Notes under the pieces: model-generated
Databases searched by the model: none
What the model was told of the DNA's origin: nothing
What the model saw: only the letters and a program-made list of their open reading frames with translations
Shown here: positions 1 through 40,494 of the stretch, piece by piece
Layout of the letters: every line of letters starts with the position of its first letter
How positions within the stretch are numbered: the stretch's first letter is position 1
Assembly: GCA_018697195.1 (NCBI GenBank)
Contig: JAGMWU010000055.1
Span: forward strand, 1-64,000
DNA: 64,000 nt
Source: Certhia americana
Taxonomy: Eukaryota > Chordata > Aves > Passeriformes > Certhiidae
Reading direction: 5' to 3'
Program-made: the position numbers and the translations under genes

Positions 1-1786
1 CAGACATTGATTAATTACGAAGCCAGTCTTCCACATAAAACATAAGCTAACTGCTTTGGAGACTCGTGAACAAATGCACGACATGAATTTGCAGAAACAA
101 ATAGTCCCACTGAGTCCCTTTCATAGAGGAGTACAGATGTGAGTCAGTCCATCATTTGATGTTCAGCAGCTGTTCCCAGGACAGCTCTTCCAAATGAAAG
201 TGGTTACCCATCAAACCAGTGCCATGCCATGGTGGATTCTTAAATTTCAGCTTCAGTTGTTTACAAATCAGCTTCAAAAATGCTCATTTCAAACTGCTCA
301 AAGTGACATAGTGAGGGAAGAAAAGGAGGAACTGTGTGGATCAGGCACTGCACACCTGACACGCCATCTTGTGAGTAGGGCTGTGACAACCTCACCTGGT
401 TCACAACACTTCCAAAAATCACAGTCATCAAAAAAAAATAAAAAAGAAAGCTTTTGCATTCAAAACTAGGGTTCAGGTCCTCCCAAACTCTTTTGGAAAG
501 GGCAGATTCTCCTGGGCACGTCCAGAGCTGATCAAATCATTGCTTCGAATTCCTGGCCTAAGTAATACCTTAATATCAGGAAGGATTTAACCGAGTGTAT
601 TATTTGCCAAGGAAACAACACTTTATCCCCCAAACCCTTTTTGAGTGTTGATATGTGAGACAGCAGCCAGGCCATGCAGAGGGCAGGAGTGTGCCAGGAG
701 CAGAGTGACAGCGTGAGGTGTTGCTTTGTTAGCTGTGGCACGGTGCCTGGCAGCCGAGTGCCCAGTGCAGTCCCATTTTGGACAAAACTTCACTTGGCAG
801 CTTCCTTTACCTTTTGCAATATCAAGGAATTTAGGGTGGTTATCCTTGCTCAAGTAAAGGATTCGTTTCCATAGCTTTTAGACCTTCATCTGCCATCCAT
901 CAGAACCCAGCTTCTGTGCATTTCTCTCCTTTTACATCTTTGTTTTTTTCTCTAAACACAAAGTTCTGCTAAATATCACTTCTCAAAACGAACAGGCAGT
1001 GGGAGAGAATGCTTTAAATTTGTTACATCAGGAATCTTCAGAAAGTAATTCTTCGTGGAACACACAAGAAAAAAAATCAATGTGTGTTTTTCTATAGCTG
1101 GAGGCAAGAAGCCTTGAATTGAACCTGCTGCATTGTACTTTGCCAGCAGACAGTGTTCTTAGTGCTGGACAACTTGAACCTGCTCAGCAGATCTTGAAAT
1201 CTCATAAAATGGTTTGAGTTTTGTTCCATCAGCTTGTTCTGAGGGAAGAGAGGAACGTGTTGGGGCAATCAGTGCAAGTGGATTTGTGTTCACTGATATT
1301 CCAAGATGAATCTTTGTCCAGATTTTCATTTCTCTTTCTACTGGCCGTGGTTTGTTCCACTAGCAAGCAAGAATTCAGAGTTAACAGGATAGAAAATGGG
1401 AAAGAACAGGCTTTTACCAGGTTTTCCTTGGCAGAAGCATGTCAGTTTTCCCTTCCTAAATGACCTGGGATGGTCTAGCAGGTTTTACTGTTTGTTTTGA
1501 AGCTCTTTGAACAGAATTAGGGGCTGGGGATATTCATTCTCATCCATACTCTGGCTACATCCTTCTGGGTGAGTGATTTATCTGTCCATTTATTGTGTCA
1601 TGATATTCACTTAAGTTTGGGCTTTTTTTATGACTAAACGAAATCACAGTGTGTTTACAAAGATCCTAAAAAGGATCGTTGCTCCATGAGCCAGCAGAAA
1701 ACCGGTGCAGAAGTGTCAGAGGTGCAGAAATGTCATGGCTGGTGCTCACCCAGACAACTTACTCCTAAAATTCTTGTGCATCACAG
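1..1786 (+). other. MAP3K3: MAP3K3 intron 1 (3' part)
   Basis: Non-coding sequence leading to the exon-2 acceptor at 1785-1786. I see only short ORFs with no protein similarity and no recognisable repeat. The MAP3K3 promoter and exon 1 are not in the window. Confidence 0.6.
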
Positions 1787-25869
<24,083 letters not shown>

Positions 25870-28740
25870 ATTACCTCCCTTGCTCGCAGCTCCTGCCGGG
25901 CTTTCCGTGCCCTGTCTTGTCTAGTTGCAACTGCCCGTTGTGGTGCTGCATCTTCAAAATGCCAACTCAGCTAGGCCTAGTCCTTTGGGATGTTCTGCCA
26001 AGGAACTTAGGGTCTGCTCTCGTGCCTGATTCCTTCGTTTGCTGGACTAATGTTCATCCTGCCAACAGCTGTCCAAGCAGAGCTGTGGTTTTGCCCCTGG
26101 ATGTGACGTTGCAGCTGGCTGCGTGTTTTCTGCAGGCACAGGAATGGGAATCTGACAAGTGTCTTCACTGGTTGAACAGAGGAGAAATCTGAACCCAAGT
26201 GGGAACTGGAAGAGCTCCACTCTTCAGCAAAACAGAAACATGCACCAGCCTCCAGACCAGCTCTGTTTGTGAGAGTCCCTGGTTTTCCCCTCCTGGGGCT
26301 CCAGAGGCATCTTCAGTACCTGAATCCAGCAAAAAGCCATGAGTCATGGAGCATGCACTCACTATAGTATGGTATATTTTTCTTCTTGAGTATTCAGCAT
26401 CTGAAGGTGTTCAGAAAATATTGATTCAAAAGTATGTGAATAGTGTTATTTTATAATGAACCCGTGGATTTGGGGCTGGGGGTGAGGGAGTTCTTTCCAG
26501 CTAAATGTCAGGATAATCTGACAAGTTTCAGCAGAACACAATCACTCCAGAGCCTGAGGGAAGGACTCTCCCACTGACTTTGGGAAATCTGGAGCTAATT
26601 TCCAAGGTTTGATCTGTCCCAGCATTAGGACAGTGTCAGTTTGTGTTGTACCAAACAATCTGTGCTCCTGCTGCCTCTCTCTGGGGCTCCTGGGTCCAAA
26701 CAAAACCCCTCTGGAAGGGAATTCAGTGGAATTCAGCTTCCTCCTGCATCTGTCTCTTTGGCTGGTAACTTTTTACCATCCTTTTAACCAAAGATAGTCC
26801 ATCTGGTGCCCAAGAATTTACTTCAGAGTTTCTTTGAGCAAATGGCCTATTGGAAAATTGAGGGTTTCCTGGGGAGAATTACCTGGACACTGATTCTTGT
26901 TGTGCACAGGAAGCTGGAATCGAGCTCAACCCTTCACTGCACGTTGTTTGAATTACGGTGTGCAAGAGATCATTTAAGAGTTCCATAAAAATGTTATGGC
27001 CTAACTTAAATAAGCTTTTGTAGGAGTCAAGTCAAACAGGGAACCTGAGAAAACATTTTAAATGGTAGCAAATATCTAAAATTACCTGGAGATCCCCATG
27101 CAGGTAACAACAAAACGTATCCAAGTGATTGTGCACTTGGAAGATACCACAAGTCAGAGGCCTGAGGTCCTGATGGCCTCAAATCCTCTGTGCTGATTTG
27201 GACACTAATAATCTTTATTTCACTCATGAAAGACCAGCAGTTTTAAAGTGGTGGTTATAAGTTGTCTCTGAGAAATGAAACTAAGAAAAGCAAACACTGA
27301 TTATTATTATAAAAACTAAAATATTGCTTTATAGAGCAACATTGAAGGTGTTCTGCTCTTATATTGGAAACCATATTAAGGTTCCATACACCCCCACTCT
27401 TCTCCCCCATAAAAAATTGAAAATTGCTTCATAATGCAGTAAAATAAAGGTTTTGAGTGAATACTAATAGCAGGATAAGGCAAGTTTTAATGAAACCAAG
27501 CTCCTTCAACACATGAAAAATACTGTGTTGAATTAAAAGAGGAAAAAAAAAGAACCCTAAAAGCCCTAATCAACCAAAAGTCCTGAAAAGCTTTAACAAT
27601 ATGAAGTGTTTCTTTCTGTGCCAAACCCAGAGAAAGGTGTAACCAATAAAATCTGGTGTTGGTTTCCTTTCCAGGCTCCCTGCACTACTCCAAGGATGCA
27701 CTGTCCCACTTAGGGGATCCCTCTTAGGAAAGCCCTTATTTCATAATTTATTTAATTATAGTGAGAGCACTTCAGTTGATCTTTTCCCAGCCAGGAACTC
27801 GACTCCAAATTGTCCAGAGCCTTGGCCTGGCTTCTGGCCTGCATTTCCCTGCTGCCATGAGAGGAGATGAGGGTGTGACACTCCTGCTCAGAGTGAGGGA
27901 GCTTTTTATTCCACTTTGCTGGGAATGTGGGATCATCCCTGCAGAGCTGGGTGACAAAAGTGACACTGTTGGAGGGGGGGCCCAGCTCTTCAAGCCTTGC
28001 AACCTAAATATACCAAAGATTGGAGTCTTCATCCATTACCCATCACTTGCAGGGATCAGGAGCACGGTGACGTCTGCGGGGGTTTCCCTCTATCCTTGGC
28101 TTGTCCTCACCAAATCCAGACCTTCTCCCGTGTTTTATTTTTTGTTTTTTTTTTTTTCCTCTTGCTGTGATCTGGGAGAGAACAGGGCGTGAGGAAACGG
28201 CGGAACATCTGTCAAAGCAGCTCAATCCTCAGGAGACCTGTTGTGGCTTTTACCTCACCCCCCCATCACGGGAGGCGCTTCCAGAGCAGAGCAAGAGCGC
28301 CCGGCAGCGATGATGGCTTCAGGGCTGTCCCCACAGCTCCCGAGCCCTTCCCCGGGCTGGATGTGCCTCCTCTGGGCAAAGCCCTGCCCTCCAGGCTGCC
28401 ACGGGAGTGAAGAGCAGCTGTGCAGTGACAGAGGACACGGGGCCAGCTCGGACTGGCACGTCCAGCCACCCCACCGCCTTGGGCACAGGAACAAGCCAAA
28501 GCATTACCTGTCTGTTTGGAGATGCACTTTTATGAATGTAGTTTATATCGCTCTTTTTTAGCTCTTTTTACATCATGTAAACGGTGATGCCTCATATTTT
28601 TTTTTTTTTGGTTTGTTTTTTTTTGTTTTTTTTTTTTTTTAATTTATATCGTAAAAGATCATATTTGGTGATTTTTATATATATCGACTGTTACGGGGTG
28701 GGGGGAGGTGGGGAAATAAATTTGACGCCTTTATGAATTT
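25870..28740 (+). other. MAP3K3: MAP3K3 3' untranslated region (inferred)
   Basis: About 2.9 kb without a credible ORF follows the stop codon. The distal part (about 28230-28740) is GC-rich, then T-rich (T runs at 28597-28642), and ends in AATAAA at 28715-28720, taken as the main polyadenylation signal. Earlier AATAAA hexamers near 27443 and 27645 could give shorter transcripts. The UTR extent is inferred from the position of the signals. Confidence 0.6.
28715..28720 (+). terminator. MAP3K3: MAP3K3 polyadenylation signal
   Basis: AATAAA after a G-rich stretch (GGGGTGGGGGGAGG) and a long T-rich segment. It is the last plus-strand hexamer before the next gene. Confidence 0.55.
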
Positions 28741-31700
28741 AAAAAGGAAAAGAAGCAGCTGGTTTTGCAGAGAATTTGCTGATGGTTTATAAATGAGTAG
28801 AGCCAAGCCAAAATGCCTCTTTGTTTCCTCACAGCCTTCTTGATTATGGAAAAGGAAAATCTGGATTCCTGAGTCCACTGCTCCGATGAGTAACTTGGGG
28901 CTGACATTGATACCGTAGGCTTTTAACAGCCAGGGCAGCAAAAGAGTTCCAAGTGGACAGAAATGTAATTATACCTCAGAATTGAATTATATTTGGCCTC
29001 TTTATCCTGGCAGACTAGGAAAAAAACCTGGGAATAAACTCATTTAGGGGAGAGTGGAGGAGGAGGAGTGCCAGGCTGACAAAAAGCTATTGTGTCAATT
29101 CCAAATGTCATGTTGGATTTCCTGCTGTTCCTTCCAAGGAGAGATAATCTAGGGAATGTTGAGTATTGGGATCCCTGATGGAAGGTGCTGCAGAAATGGA
29201 GAATATTCTGTTTGACAAAGAATTTCTTATCAGAGTCCCAGTATCCTGAAATGGTTAAAACTAATCAGAAAAACCTCCAAGATTCCCATTGGACAGGAAC
29301 CTGGAGGAATTTGACTGTCCCTGAGGTAGTTAGGAAACAAAGTAGTGACATTTTGGTCTTGGTGTGACGATTCTGTGCATTCCAGGTTATTTGCTTGTTC
29401 TCAGAAAATCCCATCTTTGCCCATTCTAGTGGCAGTTAGGTTGCATCAATTTGGATGAGGTTTTTTTTGGGGTGGTTTTTGCCTAATTTGGAATAATATT
29501 CCAAAGGACTTGAAGCTGCTCCAAAGAGTTCCCATTGGCACCAGTCACCAACATTGACTAACCAAGAGGGAAAAGGTAGGTGTGCCAGGAGCAGTTCAAA
29601 AAGGAAGAAGAGGATTTTATTACCACCATAAATGATGCAAAGCAGGGAGAAAGAGCATTAACCTGGATTGTGCAGAAGACTTTGACCCAGTAGTCTTCTA
29701 TTTACCGACCGGGGGCTTGCAGTGCAAAGCCAGGCCAATGTATCATTTTATTTACAATAAAATTATCATTTATATGAAAGCCTGGTTTGGTGACTGTCTT
29801 TTTAAAAAGCACAAATTTGGAGAAGGGAAAGCCTCTGGTTTTCAGGCAAGTGGAAGATACCATGAGCTCCCTTACAAAAATGGAGCTTCCCAGCTGAAGT
29901 GGAGGAATTTGGATGGTTTTGCTCTGGGAAATGTCCTTTCCTGAGCTGGAAGGCAGTTGGTTCTGGGAGCCCCGTGTTCGTGTGGAAGCACAAAAGGAAG
30001 TTTTGGCAGGGGTGAGACAAATAAAGATTGTTGATCATGAGTTGTTTGTTTCTGGGTGGCACGAGCAGCTTGAAGAGGAGGAATTGCAGCAGCCTTGGGG
30101 CATTTTCCATGCTCTGCTCTAATAATCCATGGATTGTTCTTGTGCTGCTTGCACAGCTCCAGCTCACACTGCATCCACCTGCAACCCACCAGAGCTGTGG
30201 CATCCCTGACCTGTCTGCAGCTTCTGCTGCTTTCCTGCTGGGAATATCCTCCCGTGGAGCTGCTGCTGTGCTGCTTTCCCCAGCAAGGACCTGAAATAAT
30301 TCACCACAGCCAAATGCAAGCTCAGGCTCTCATCCCCAGAGGGCTGCAGGTAGAACTGATCTCCCAGCTCCTCCTTCTCTTGCCAGGTGCTGCAGGATTG
30401 TCTGACACCTGTCCCTGTATCTCTTGGCTTGCTCAGCTCAGGAGGTCAGACCTCACCAGGGGTCACAGCTCCTCCTGAGGGGCTCTCCTGACCCAGGACA
30501 GGACCCAGGGAACAGTGGGTGGAGAATGGCCTTTAGATAAAAATCTCAAATTTCAGTTTGGAGGAGGGAGGGAAAGATACAACATCATTATTTCTCTGAT
30601 TTAGTGTTCTCATTCTAACTGAAAAGCCAGCTCTGAAAACCTGGGGGTTTCCTACCCCCCTAAAATCATCTGACATTGTTAAAATGCAGCTGGTTGTGCA
30701 GTGCAGCAGCTGGGAGCTGAGGGAATGGGGAAGTGAGGCCAGTGAGAGGCAGGAAGTGGAACAGAGGGCTCTCCTTTCCTTTTCTGAACATTCTGAAGAG
30801 GGAAGGGGCCGGGGAAGGGGCCCTGAGGCTGCAGCATCACAGCAGGACTGCTCAGGGGTGGCTTTTCTGGGGTGTAAAGCTGACACCTGCATGGTGGGGA
30901 CAGTCGAAGCTCTTGGTGAGGCTGAAGCACCCCTGAGAGCCTTGCCAGGGTCTGAGTTCACACTCTCTGCGTGGTTGGGTGTCCCCAGACCATGCCCAGG
31001 AGCCATTTTAGAAAATGTTCAATGAGAAGGAGAAATAACTTGTCCAGCATCAGGCTCCTCTGCTCATCCAGCCAGTGCTGTCCCCAAAATCAGATGTCAC
31101 CATGAGACATCTCTACTGTGACCCTGTGGAGCTGCTGCCTGGCTGTGGGTGCACACCCTGAGCCCCAGAAGGGCTGTCCTGAGCAGGGGAAGCACCACAG
31201 AGACCGGGGTCTGTTTGTGCCATCTCTTCCTCCTCTGGACTGCCCATCCCCATCTTTCTCCCTCTTTCATCCTTATCTCCTGTTTCCATGGCTGTGTCTG
31301 GCTTCCCCCAGACAGGACGTGCCAGGCAGAGCTGATGGTATCAGTCAGGGATGGAACAGGGGCTTTTGCTCTGTGTGGGGGCCCTGAAAAGCCAAATTCC
31401 TGTAGAATTTGAAAGACATGGGGCTCCTGAGCACAGCTGTACACAGTATGCCTGGAGGAAAGAGGTAAATAGTAATTAAAACCAGACTCACCCATGTTTT
31501 CCCTGGTTTTCCTGCATTTGTGTCTCCAGCCTGGCAGGGCTTGCTGGGCTCATGAATTTGTATTTGGACTGTGCTATCCAAACCAGGGGACCAAACCTGT
31601 GTGGCACTGGCCAGCCCAGCACTGATGCCCATCCTGCCCCTGGCAGAGTCACTGAGGCAGGGACAGGGCACGATGGCCACTGATGTGGAGGGGAGAGCGT

Positions 31701-32139
31701 GAGACATATCAGGGCAAAGAGGTGGATCTAATCCTGGGGGATCCACAGGCTGGTGGATGCCTTTTGAGGGTGGTCTGGGCTCCGTTTGGAAGCTGGTGGA
31801 AGGTTCCAGCTGGGCTGTGCAGCTCGCAGGGCAACACTGATGTGGAATTTGAAATCCTGGTTCAGTTCCCAAAAACTTGGGAGCCCCGACAGGGGGCTTC
31901 TGGTCAGGGGCCTGCACCCTGGTCACCTCTGCCTCACGGTCTGCAGGACCCCTCTGAGCACTCCCCAAAGAAGGGTGGGCTGCCTTCCCTCCCTCCCCTT
32001 CCCTCCCAACCTCACTCACACACAAGAATCCAGGAATACTTTCTTGACCCTGCATAGACACAAGCTCCTTCCCCAGCACCTGGGCAGTAAGATGCAGACC
32101 TGACCACGAGCCCCACCTCCCCAGGCCCCTAGGAACACA
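28741..32139. other. Intergenic region between MAP3K3 and LIMD2
   Basis: No gene, RNA or clear repeat is recognised. Both flanking genes end here (tail to tail). AATAAA hexamers occur on both strands near 29620 and 29750 but cannot be tied to a transcript. A 984-nt minus-strand open frame at 31345-32328 has no recognisable domain and runs into the LIMD2 3'UTR. Confidence 0.5.
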
Positions 32140-32701
32140 AGACAAGACAGGGAAGGCTCGGGAGCCTTGTATTACAAAAATAAAAGAGCACATGTGAAGC
32201 TGCCGCGAGGCTCCAGCACAAAACGTACCAGTAGAAGGCAAATATAAAAAAGAGACACTGTTAAACCATGGCAGGGCAACATCCTTGAGGCTGAACCATC
32301 CCAGCTGAACTGAGCTGATGTAAACCAAGGACCCTCCTTATCCAGAGCCCCAGCAATGCAGGGTCGGTGTGGTGGAGCTGGGAGCTCTGCAGTGATTCAC
32401 GAGCTGGGTAAACCCCCAGCTCATCTCCTTTTCCATGGTGACAGGCCTGAAATGGATCAACAGGGCTGGGGGTTCCATAGGGGGTGGCATTGCTTCTGTT
32501 CTGATCTCACTGGGGAGAGAGGGTTTCAGGTCTGAGGTCACCTCTGCCCTCTCCTTATGGCCTGCAGGACCCTTCTGAGCACCCTCCAAAGAGGGTGGGC
32601 TCCCCCCTCCCCTCCCACAGGTCCTGCTTTACATCAGCTCAGTTAGCCCTGGCTCAGCTGCTCCATCTCTGCTAGGCTCCAGGAGCAGGGGCTGGCCCCT
32701 C
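32140..32701 (-). other. LIMD2: LIMD2 3' untranslated region (inferred)
   Basis: On the minus strand the sequence after the stop runs about 0.55 kb to TTTTTGTAATACAAGGCTC. AATACA (complement of 32168-32173) is a known weak polyadenylation hexamer; no AATAAA occurs on this strand in the interval. The end is tentative. Confidence 0.45.
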
Positions 32702-35306
<2,605 letters not shown>

Positions 35307-36924
35307 GGTTCCCTTCCCTTCTCTGTTGTTTAATCCTGAGCCTGAAGTCTGTGGGTCGATGTTCCCTGCAGAGGTGCTTAAGAGAGACCTCTTGCAACAC
35401 CTGGAAAGGAAATGACATCAGGAATGGGGCTGGTTTCAGCAGCCAAACTCAGCAGCTCTGCAGGAGCTGGTGAGTGCTCAGAGCTTCCCCCCGTGGGCTC
35501 AGATCAGCCTCACTGCTCCGGGGATTCCTGAGGGAGCAGGGAGATTGAGGCACACAACACTGGACTGACAGACAGGAGAGGCAGGTCTGGAATGCTGTGA
35601 CAGCAGCTGGAGGGGCTCTGAACACCTGGAAGGTGATGAGATGGTTTCCACTCCAAACCCACACATGGAAGCACATGCCAGGCAATGACCATGCAGCAAG
35701 GCTGACCCCGAGCCAAGGCAGCAAAACCAGCACCCCATGTTTCACTAATGCAACCATCCAAGGACTGGTGCTGCTGGAGGAAGGACTAAGTGATTTTAGT
35801 CTAATTTTAGCCCAGAAAAGTCTCGCTGCTCACAGCTCAGCAGAGCAAGTGATGGGGATTCTGTCTCCTGGAGGAGCCCACGTCAGCCTTTAGGCTGAGC
35901 CCCGTGAGCTGTGGCCCCGTGTGATGTGCTGAGTGACAGGACTGGGACCAGCACAGGAAAAAAACACCAGCATTGCAAATCACCCCTTTTGGTAAAAAAG
36001 AGCTAAAAAGGCACTGACAGCTCCTCAGGGGGTTTTCCCCACCGCACTTTACCTTCAAAACACCCGTGAAAGATGAGCCCTGGTTTGAACACACAGGACA
36101 GAGCTGTGGGGAGGGTGAAAGGATGGCTCTGCAATGATGGGGATGAGCTGGAGGCTGGGAAACCAGCACCTCCCTCTGCCTGGGGCTGCTTTCCCATCCT
36201 GCTGAACCCCCTTGGCCTCATACTGCCACCCCAAAAACCTTCCTGCTGCCCGAGGACTGCACTGGATGCTTAGAAAGCCCCAGGGCAGAGACACATCAGG
36301 GCTGGGGTAGGGGCATCTCCTCAATGCCCACCTCACAGGGACAGCTGCAAACATCTCCTGAGTTTTAGGGGGCTCTTTGACTGCCAAGCCCCCAGCAGCT
36401 GACACCAGGCTTGCATTCCACCCAGCAAAGCACCTAAAATTCACCTAAATGTTGCTTTCAGAGCTTTTCCCCAGGCCCTGGGTGCCCCTCATGGCCCCCG
36501 GGGGCTGCAAACGCTCCACAACCTCAGCTGAGACCCAGCCCTGCTCTATCAAAATTCATTTCCCGTCTCTCTGTGGTTTGGGTGTCATTTCCTGCTCTCT
36601 GTTGCTGAGCCCAGCATCTGCTGGGGGCTGGGGCCCAGCCCCACGGCCCCACACCCTTCCCCTCGTGTCTCTGGGGTCTGTGGGGTCCTACAGACCCTAC
36701 AGGGAACACGAGGGACACAGAAACCCTCTACACACACAGCTCTAACACAGACACACAACCCTCCCCCTTTTCACCTGCTTTTCACCTTCACCCCAACCTT
36801 GGGTACAAATATTTTTCCGCCCCCAACTTCCTTTCCCTCGCAGCTCATCTTCCTCCCCAACCCCAGCCACCTTCCTCCCCTCACTTTTTCCCAACTCTCC
36901 ATCACCTCCTCTTGCCTTTCCCCA

Positions 36925-37025
36925 GCAGCTGCTCGAGTGGAAGGTGTCCCTGCACACACCAGGGGTTTGGAACAAGATGATTTTTAAGGTCCCTTCAACC
37001 CCAAACCACTGTGGGGTTCTCTGAT
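36925..37025 (+). mobile_element. CR1-like 3' fragment
   Basis: CTCGAGTGGAAGGTGTCCCT, GGGGTTTGGAACAAGATGAT and TTAAGGTCCCTTCAACCC with GTGGGGTTCTCTGAT is the sense CR1 tail. Its last bases are included in the neighbouring duplication. Confidence 0.8.
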
Positions 37026-37256
37026 AAGCACGTGATTACTTCTTCCTACTATCTGTTTCTTTGCTCCTCACGCCCCGGTGGTAAATAAACATACACACAG
37101 TGTTTGTTTAGCCAAGCTGGTCACTGTTATCATTGTTACCTGGTTGTTAAAAGTTCTTGTTAAATTGTCGATGCCCCTAGCAAACCACTGTGGGGTTCTC
37201 TGATAAGCACATGATTATTTCCACCTACTATTTGTTTCTTTGCTCCTCATGCCCCC
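37002..37256. repeat. Direct repeat of about 75 bp with 179-bp spacing
   Basis: 37002-37076 and 37181-37256 share CAAACCACTGTGGGGTTCTC, TGATAAGCAC, TGATTA and TTTCTTTGCTCCTCA with about 10 percent differences. The first copy is the end of a CR1 tail plus flank, so this is a segmental tandem duplication rather than a second insertion. Confidence 0.85.
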
Positions 37257-40200
37257 AAGCCCCTTTCCCTTCAATTCCACCCACTTATCCCACCACAGCC
37301 CTGGTGTTTTCCCCCCAGCCCTTTCCTCTCCACATCCCCCTGCCCTCCATGCACGTACCCTCTGGCAGCCCCACGTTCCAGCCAGAGCTCCTCAGAGCAG
37401 CAGCAGCAGCAGCTGAACCTCCTTCCTGTCGAAGGGCAGGAGGCAAGAGCTGAATTCTCAAAGGGGAAGGGTGTGCCGAGGCGATAACCAGAACAAGTGA
37501 GAAACTTGAAGAAAGAGGAGAAACTTGAAGAAACAGGAGGGTTTCTTGGAGGCTCTCAGCTGCTGTCGTTGCTCTTCCCAGGTTGGGACTGGAGCACAAG
37601 GCAGCCACCAGCAGCCCCCATGAGAGGGGAAGGTGGTGACACGGGCAGTGCCTCAGGACACACTGCCACACTGATGTGACACAGCCTTCACAGCAGCTCA
37701 GGAAGCTTCAGGGTTTGATGGCTTTGAGGGGTGAAGTGACAAAGCCAAAGCCTCACAGTGGAGACTGGCACCAGAACTGCTAGATCTGACTGTCCCACAC
37801 CTCTGCTCCCTTAGCCACTTACACACCTGGGAAGAGCAGGAGGGCTGTCCTCCTCTCCAGGTCGTGCCAGCAGTTTCAGGGTTTTTGGCTCAGGACAAGG
37901 TGAGAACCCCTTTGCCTTCCAGCCTCTCCTCATCCTGCTCCTTGCAGCAACTGATGGCTCCAAGCAGGGAGGAGTTTGGGGGGAGGAAGGAAACTCTGCT
38001 CGATCACAGAGCTTTACCCTTGCAGCCACTCTCACCTTTCTGCCTGACCCTGGGACAGGAGGAACACCTGGGGTGGCTCCTCAAGGCAATCCCCCACTCT
38101 CAACCTGCTTCTGAATGGTCAGGAAGGGTGCAGGGAGACTTTTCCCCTTTCCCCTCTACAGAGGGGCTACCAGGGCTCCCCCCCAGTGCTGATCCAGGTT
38201 GTCCCAGTGGGCCCCAGCCCGGTGCTGCTGAGGGGCTCCCGGGAGCTGCTGGGTTTCCAGCAGGGAAGGAGCATGACTGTGGAGGGCCAGAGGCCCCTCA
38301 CTGCCATATGGTTCCCATTAGCAGCCCTGGGAAGGGTTTGTTTACTGCAGGGATCACTGCTCCAGTGCTGGAGGCTTTCCCAAAAGCACGGTGTGGGGGA
38401 TCCAGGCACCTTTCCTCCTCCATCCTCGGAGGATGTGGAGTGTCCCCAGAGCACAGCCAGGCACACCTTGGGCAGGGGACACCTCAGGGAGGCTGTCAGG
38501 CCTTTCCCCCAGGAAATTGTGGGCTGAGCTGATGGCTCTGGGGATGGATATCCCTGAGATCCTATGCAGGATCAGTGAAACCACACACAGAGGACAGCAC
38601 TGACCCTCCAGCTCCATGGCCATCATCCCTCTCAGCTGGCCAGCGTGGGGAGGAGGTGAACAGGATCTGGAAGAGCCTGTCTGCTAAGCCTGGGAATCAC
38701 CCAGCTCCCAAAGCTCAGTTTCTGTAATCTTGGGATCCCACAGTTGACCCAGACCATGAAACAAAGGGTGGTGCAAAACCAGCATCAAACGGGCCAGTCC
38801 AGAGCCAGGGAAGGATGATGGAACGAGCCCAGTGGCCACAGCTCCTGCTTTAGGCATGGAATCCCTTAATTCAGCTTCAGGTCTTGGCTCTTGTATGGCT
38901 TTGAGCCAACCACTTGACCTCTCTGGTGCTGGGCACCCAGGGCAGTCCCTGCTGGCTTGGCACAGCGGGGAGGACTTCAGGGAGGAGGATTTTTGGGGAC
39001 ATTTCTGGGGACACCCCCACCCTGCTCCTGAGATTCCTGGGGAGTGGACCTGACCCTGCCTCACCCCACAGCCAGGAGCCACCTTCCACCAGCCTGCTCC
39101 ACTAATCCCCTTTCCATCCACGTCCTGCCTCTTGAAATGCTGCCAGTGGGCAGGAAATCTGCAGCCGAAACGCTGAGGGATGCTGACAAGGAATAGTTGT
39201 GGGGAGGAACAGGGATGCCTTTGTCAGGGCAACAATGGGGGACCCACAGGAGTGAGGGAGAGCCCGAGGGAAGCCCCTGCTCACCCACTGGCCTCTCACT
39301 TTCATCCCTGCCTCCCCTGAGGAGGAGATGCACAGCTCTGGAAGCTCCAGGGTCCAGGGGACTGGGCTGGTCCCTGCCCCTGCCTCTCACTGAGGGGGTC
39401 CATGGGCCAGAAGGATGCTGCTGGGATTCACCTGCTTTCCAGAAGCAGAAACTGAGGCAGCCCATTCCTGGGATTGTGGCTGTGTTTAATGGCATCCATT
39501 AAAAATCATGATCTCAAGGGATCCTCTGCTCCCTGGGATCTCCTGTCTTGCTGGGAGTTCAGAGAGAGCAGAGAAACACAGCAGAAATCCTGCCAGGAGG
39601 ATGAGAAGAGACTTTTCCAAGCAGAGACAAATTCTCAGTAGTGCCAGACAAAAATTGCAGGTTGAGAGGTTCAGGCTGGACATTAAATAAAAGTGTTTTT
39701 CTGGGAGGAACCTTGGAAGCCCTGCAGAACAGACTAATGAGGTGCAGCATAAACCTGGTACAAACAAGCACAAAAGGCAAACAGCAGCTCATGCTCCTCC
39801 CCTCCCCTTATCAGCTCTTCCCTAATCTCTTCCATAAACCACATTCCACCTGGAAACATCTCCTCCTGGTTTCCTAGACAAATGTACATCCATTTACCAT
39901 TAGACATTAGATCCTCTCCCATCACATATCTGCCTCTCAGTGGGATTCACACAGAGTAACACGTTCAGGAGAAGCAGATTCCTTTTCACCTGTTCTCACG
40001 TGGTGGGTTCTGCTGCTCTGGCAGCTCCACACCTGGGAGATCTCAGGCCTTGGTGTTCTGACACAAAACTCCAACACCCCTCAAGACCTCTGGCCTCATG
40101 TGTCCTTACATCCCTGCTTGCAGAGGAATCCAAGTGTCTTCCTTCCATTTTGCTCTCTTTTCCCTGTCTCCACCTAAAATAATCATTTCCTTGGGGCTCT

Positions 40201-40494
40201 ATCACGAGGCCCTGTTGTTTCAGAAGTCATTTATCATATCCAAGGAAGACACTGAGCCAGCATGACATGATCTGTGTTAAACCCACCCAGCATTTTATTC
40301 TGCTTCCCAACAGCACATCTTTGATTACTCTTCCAGAACCTGTTCTAGGAACCAACCTTTCCTCATACTCCAATTAATGGACCTGTAATTGCCTGTAATT
40401 TCCTCCTTCCTCTAGCACAGCCTCTCAGTGTTACCCTGGCTGATTTCCTCGTGTGGAACATCACCTGTTACTCACCAGATTTTGGACTGGCATT

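Larger units (their letters stand above)
35307..38002. other. Region upstream of the LIMD2 start codon, no gene recognised
   Basis: Probably LIMD2 5' UTR, intron or promoter. No conserved exon is seen. It contains a CR1 fragment near 36925-37025 and a local tandem duplication at 37002-37256; the rest is unannotated unique sequence. Confidence 0.4.

Noticed and set aside
31345..32328. A 327-codon open frame on the minus strand downstream of LIMD2
   Set aside because: No recognisable domain, Ser/Pro/Gly-rich composition typical of GC-rich non-coding sequence, and it overlaps the inferred LIMD2 3'UTR. Without conservation it is more likely a chance ORF.
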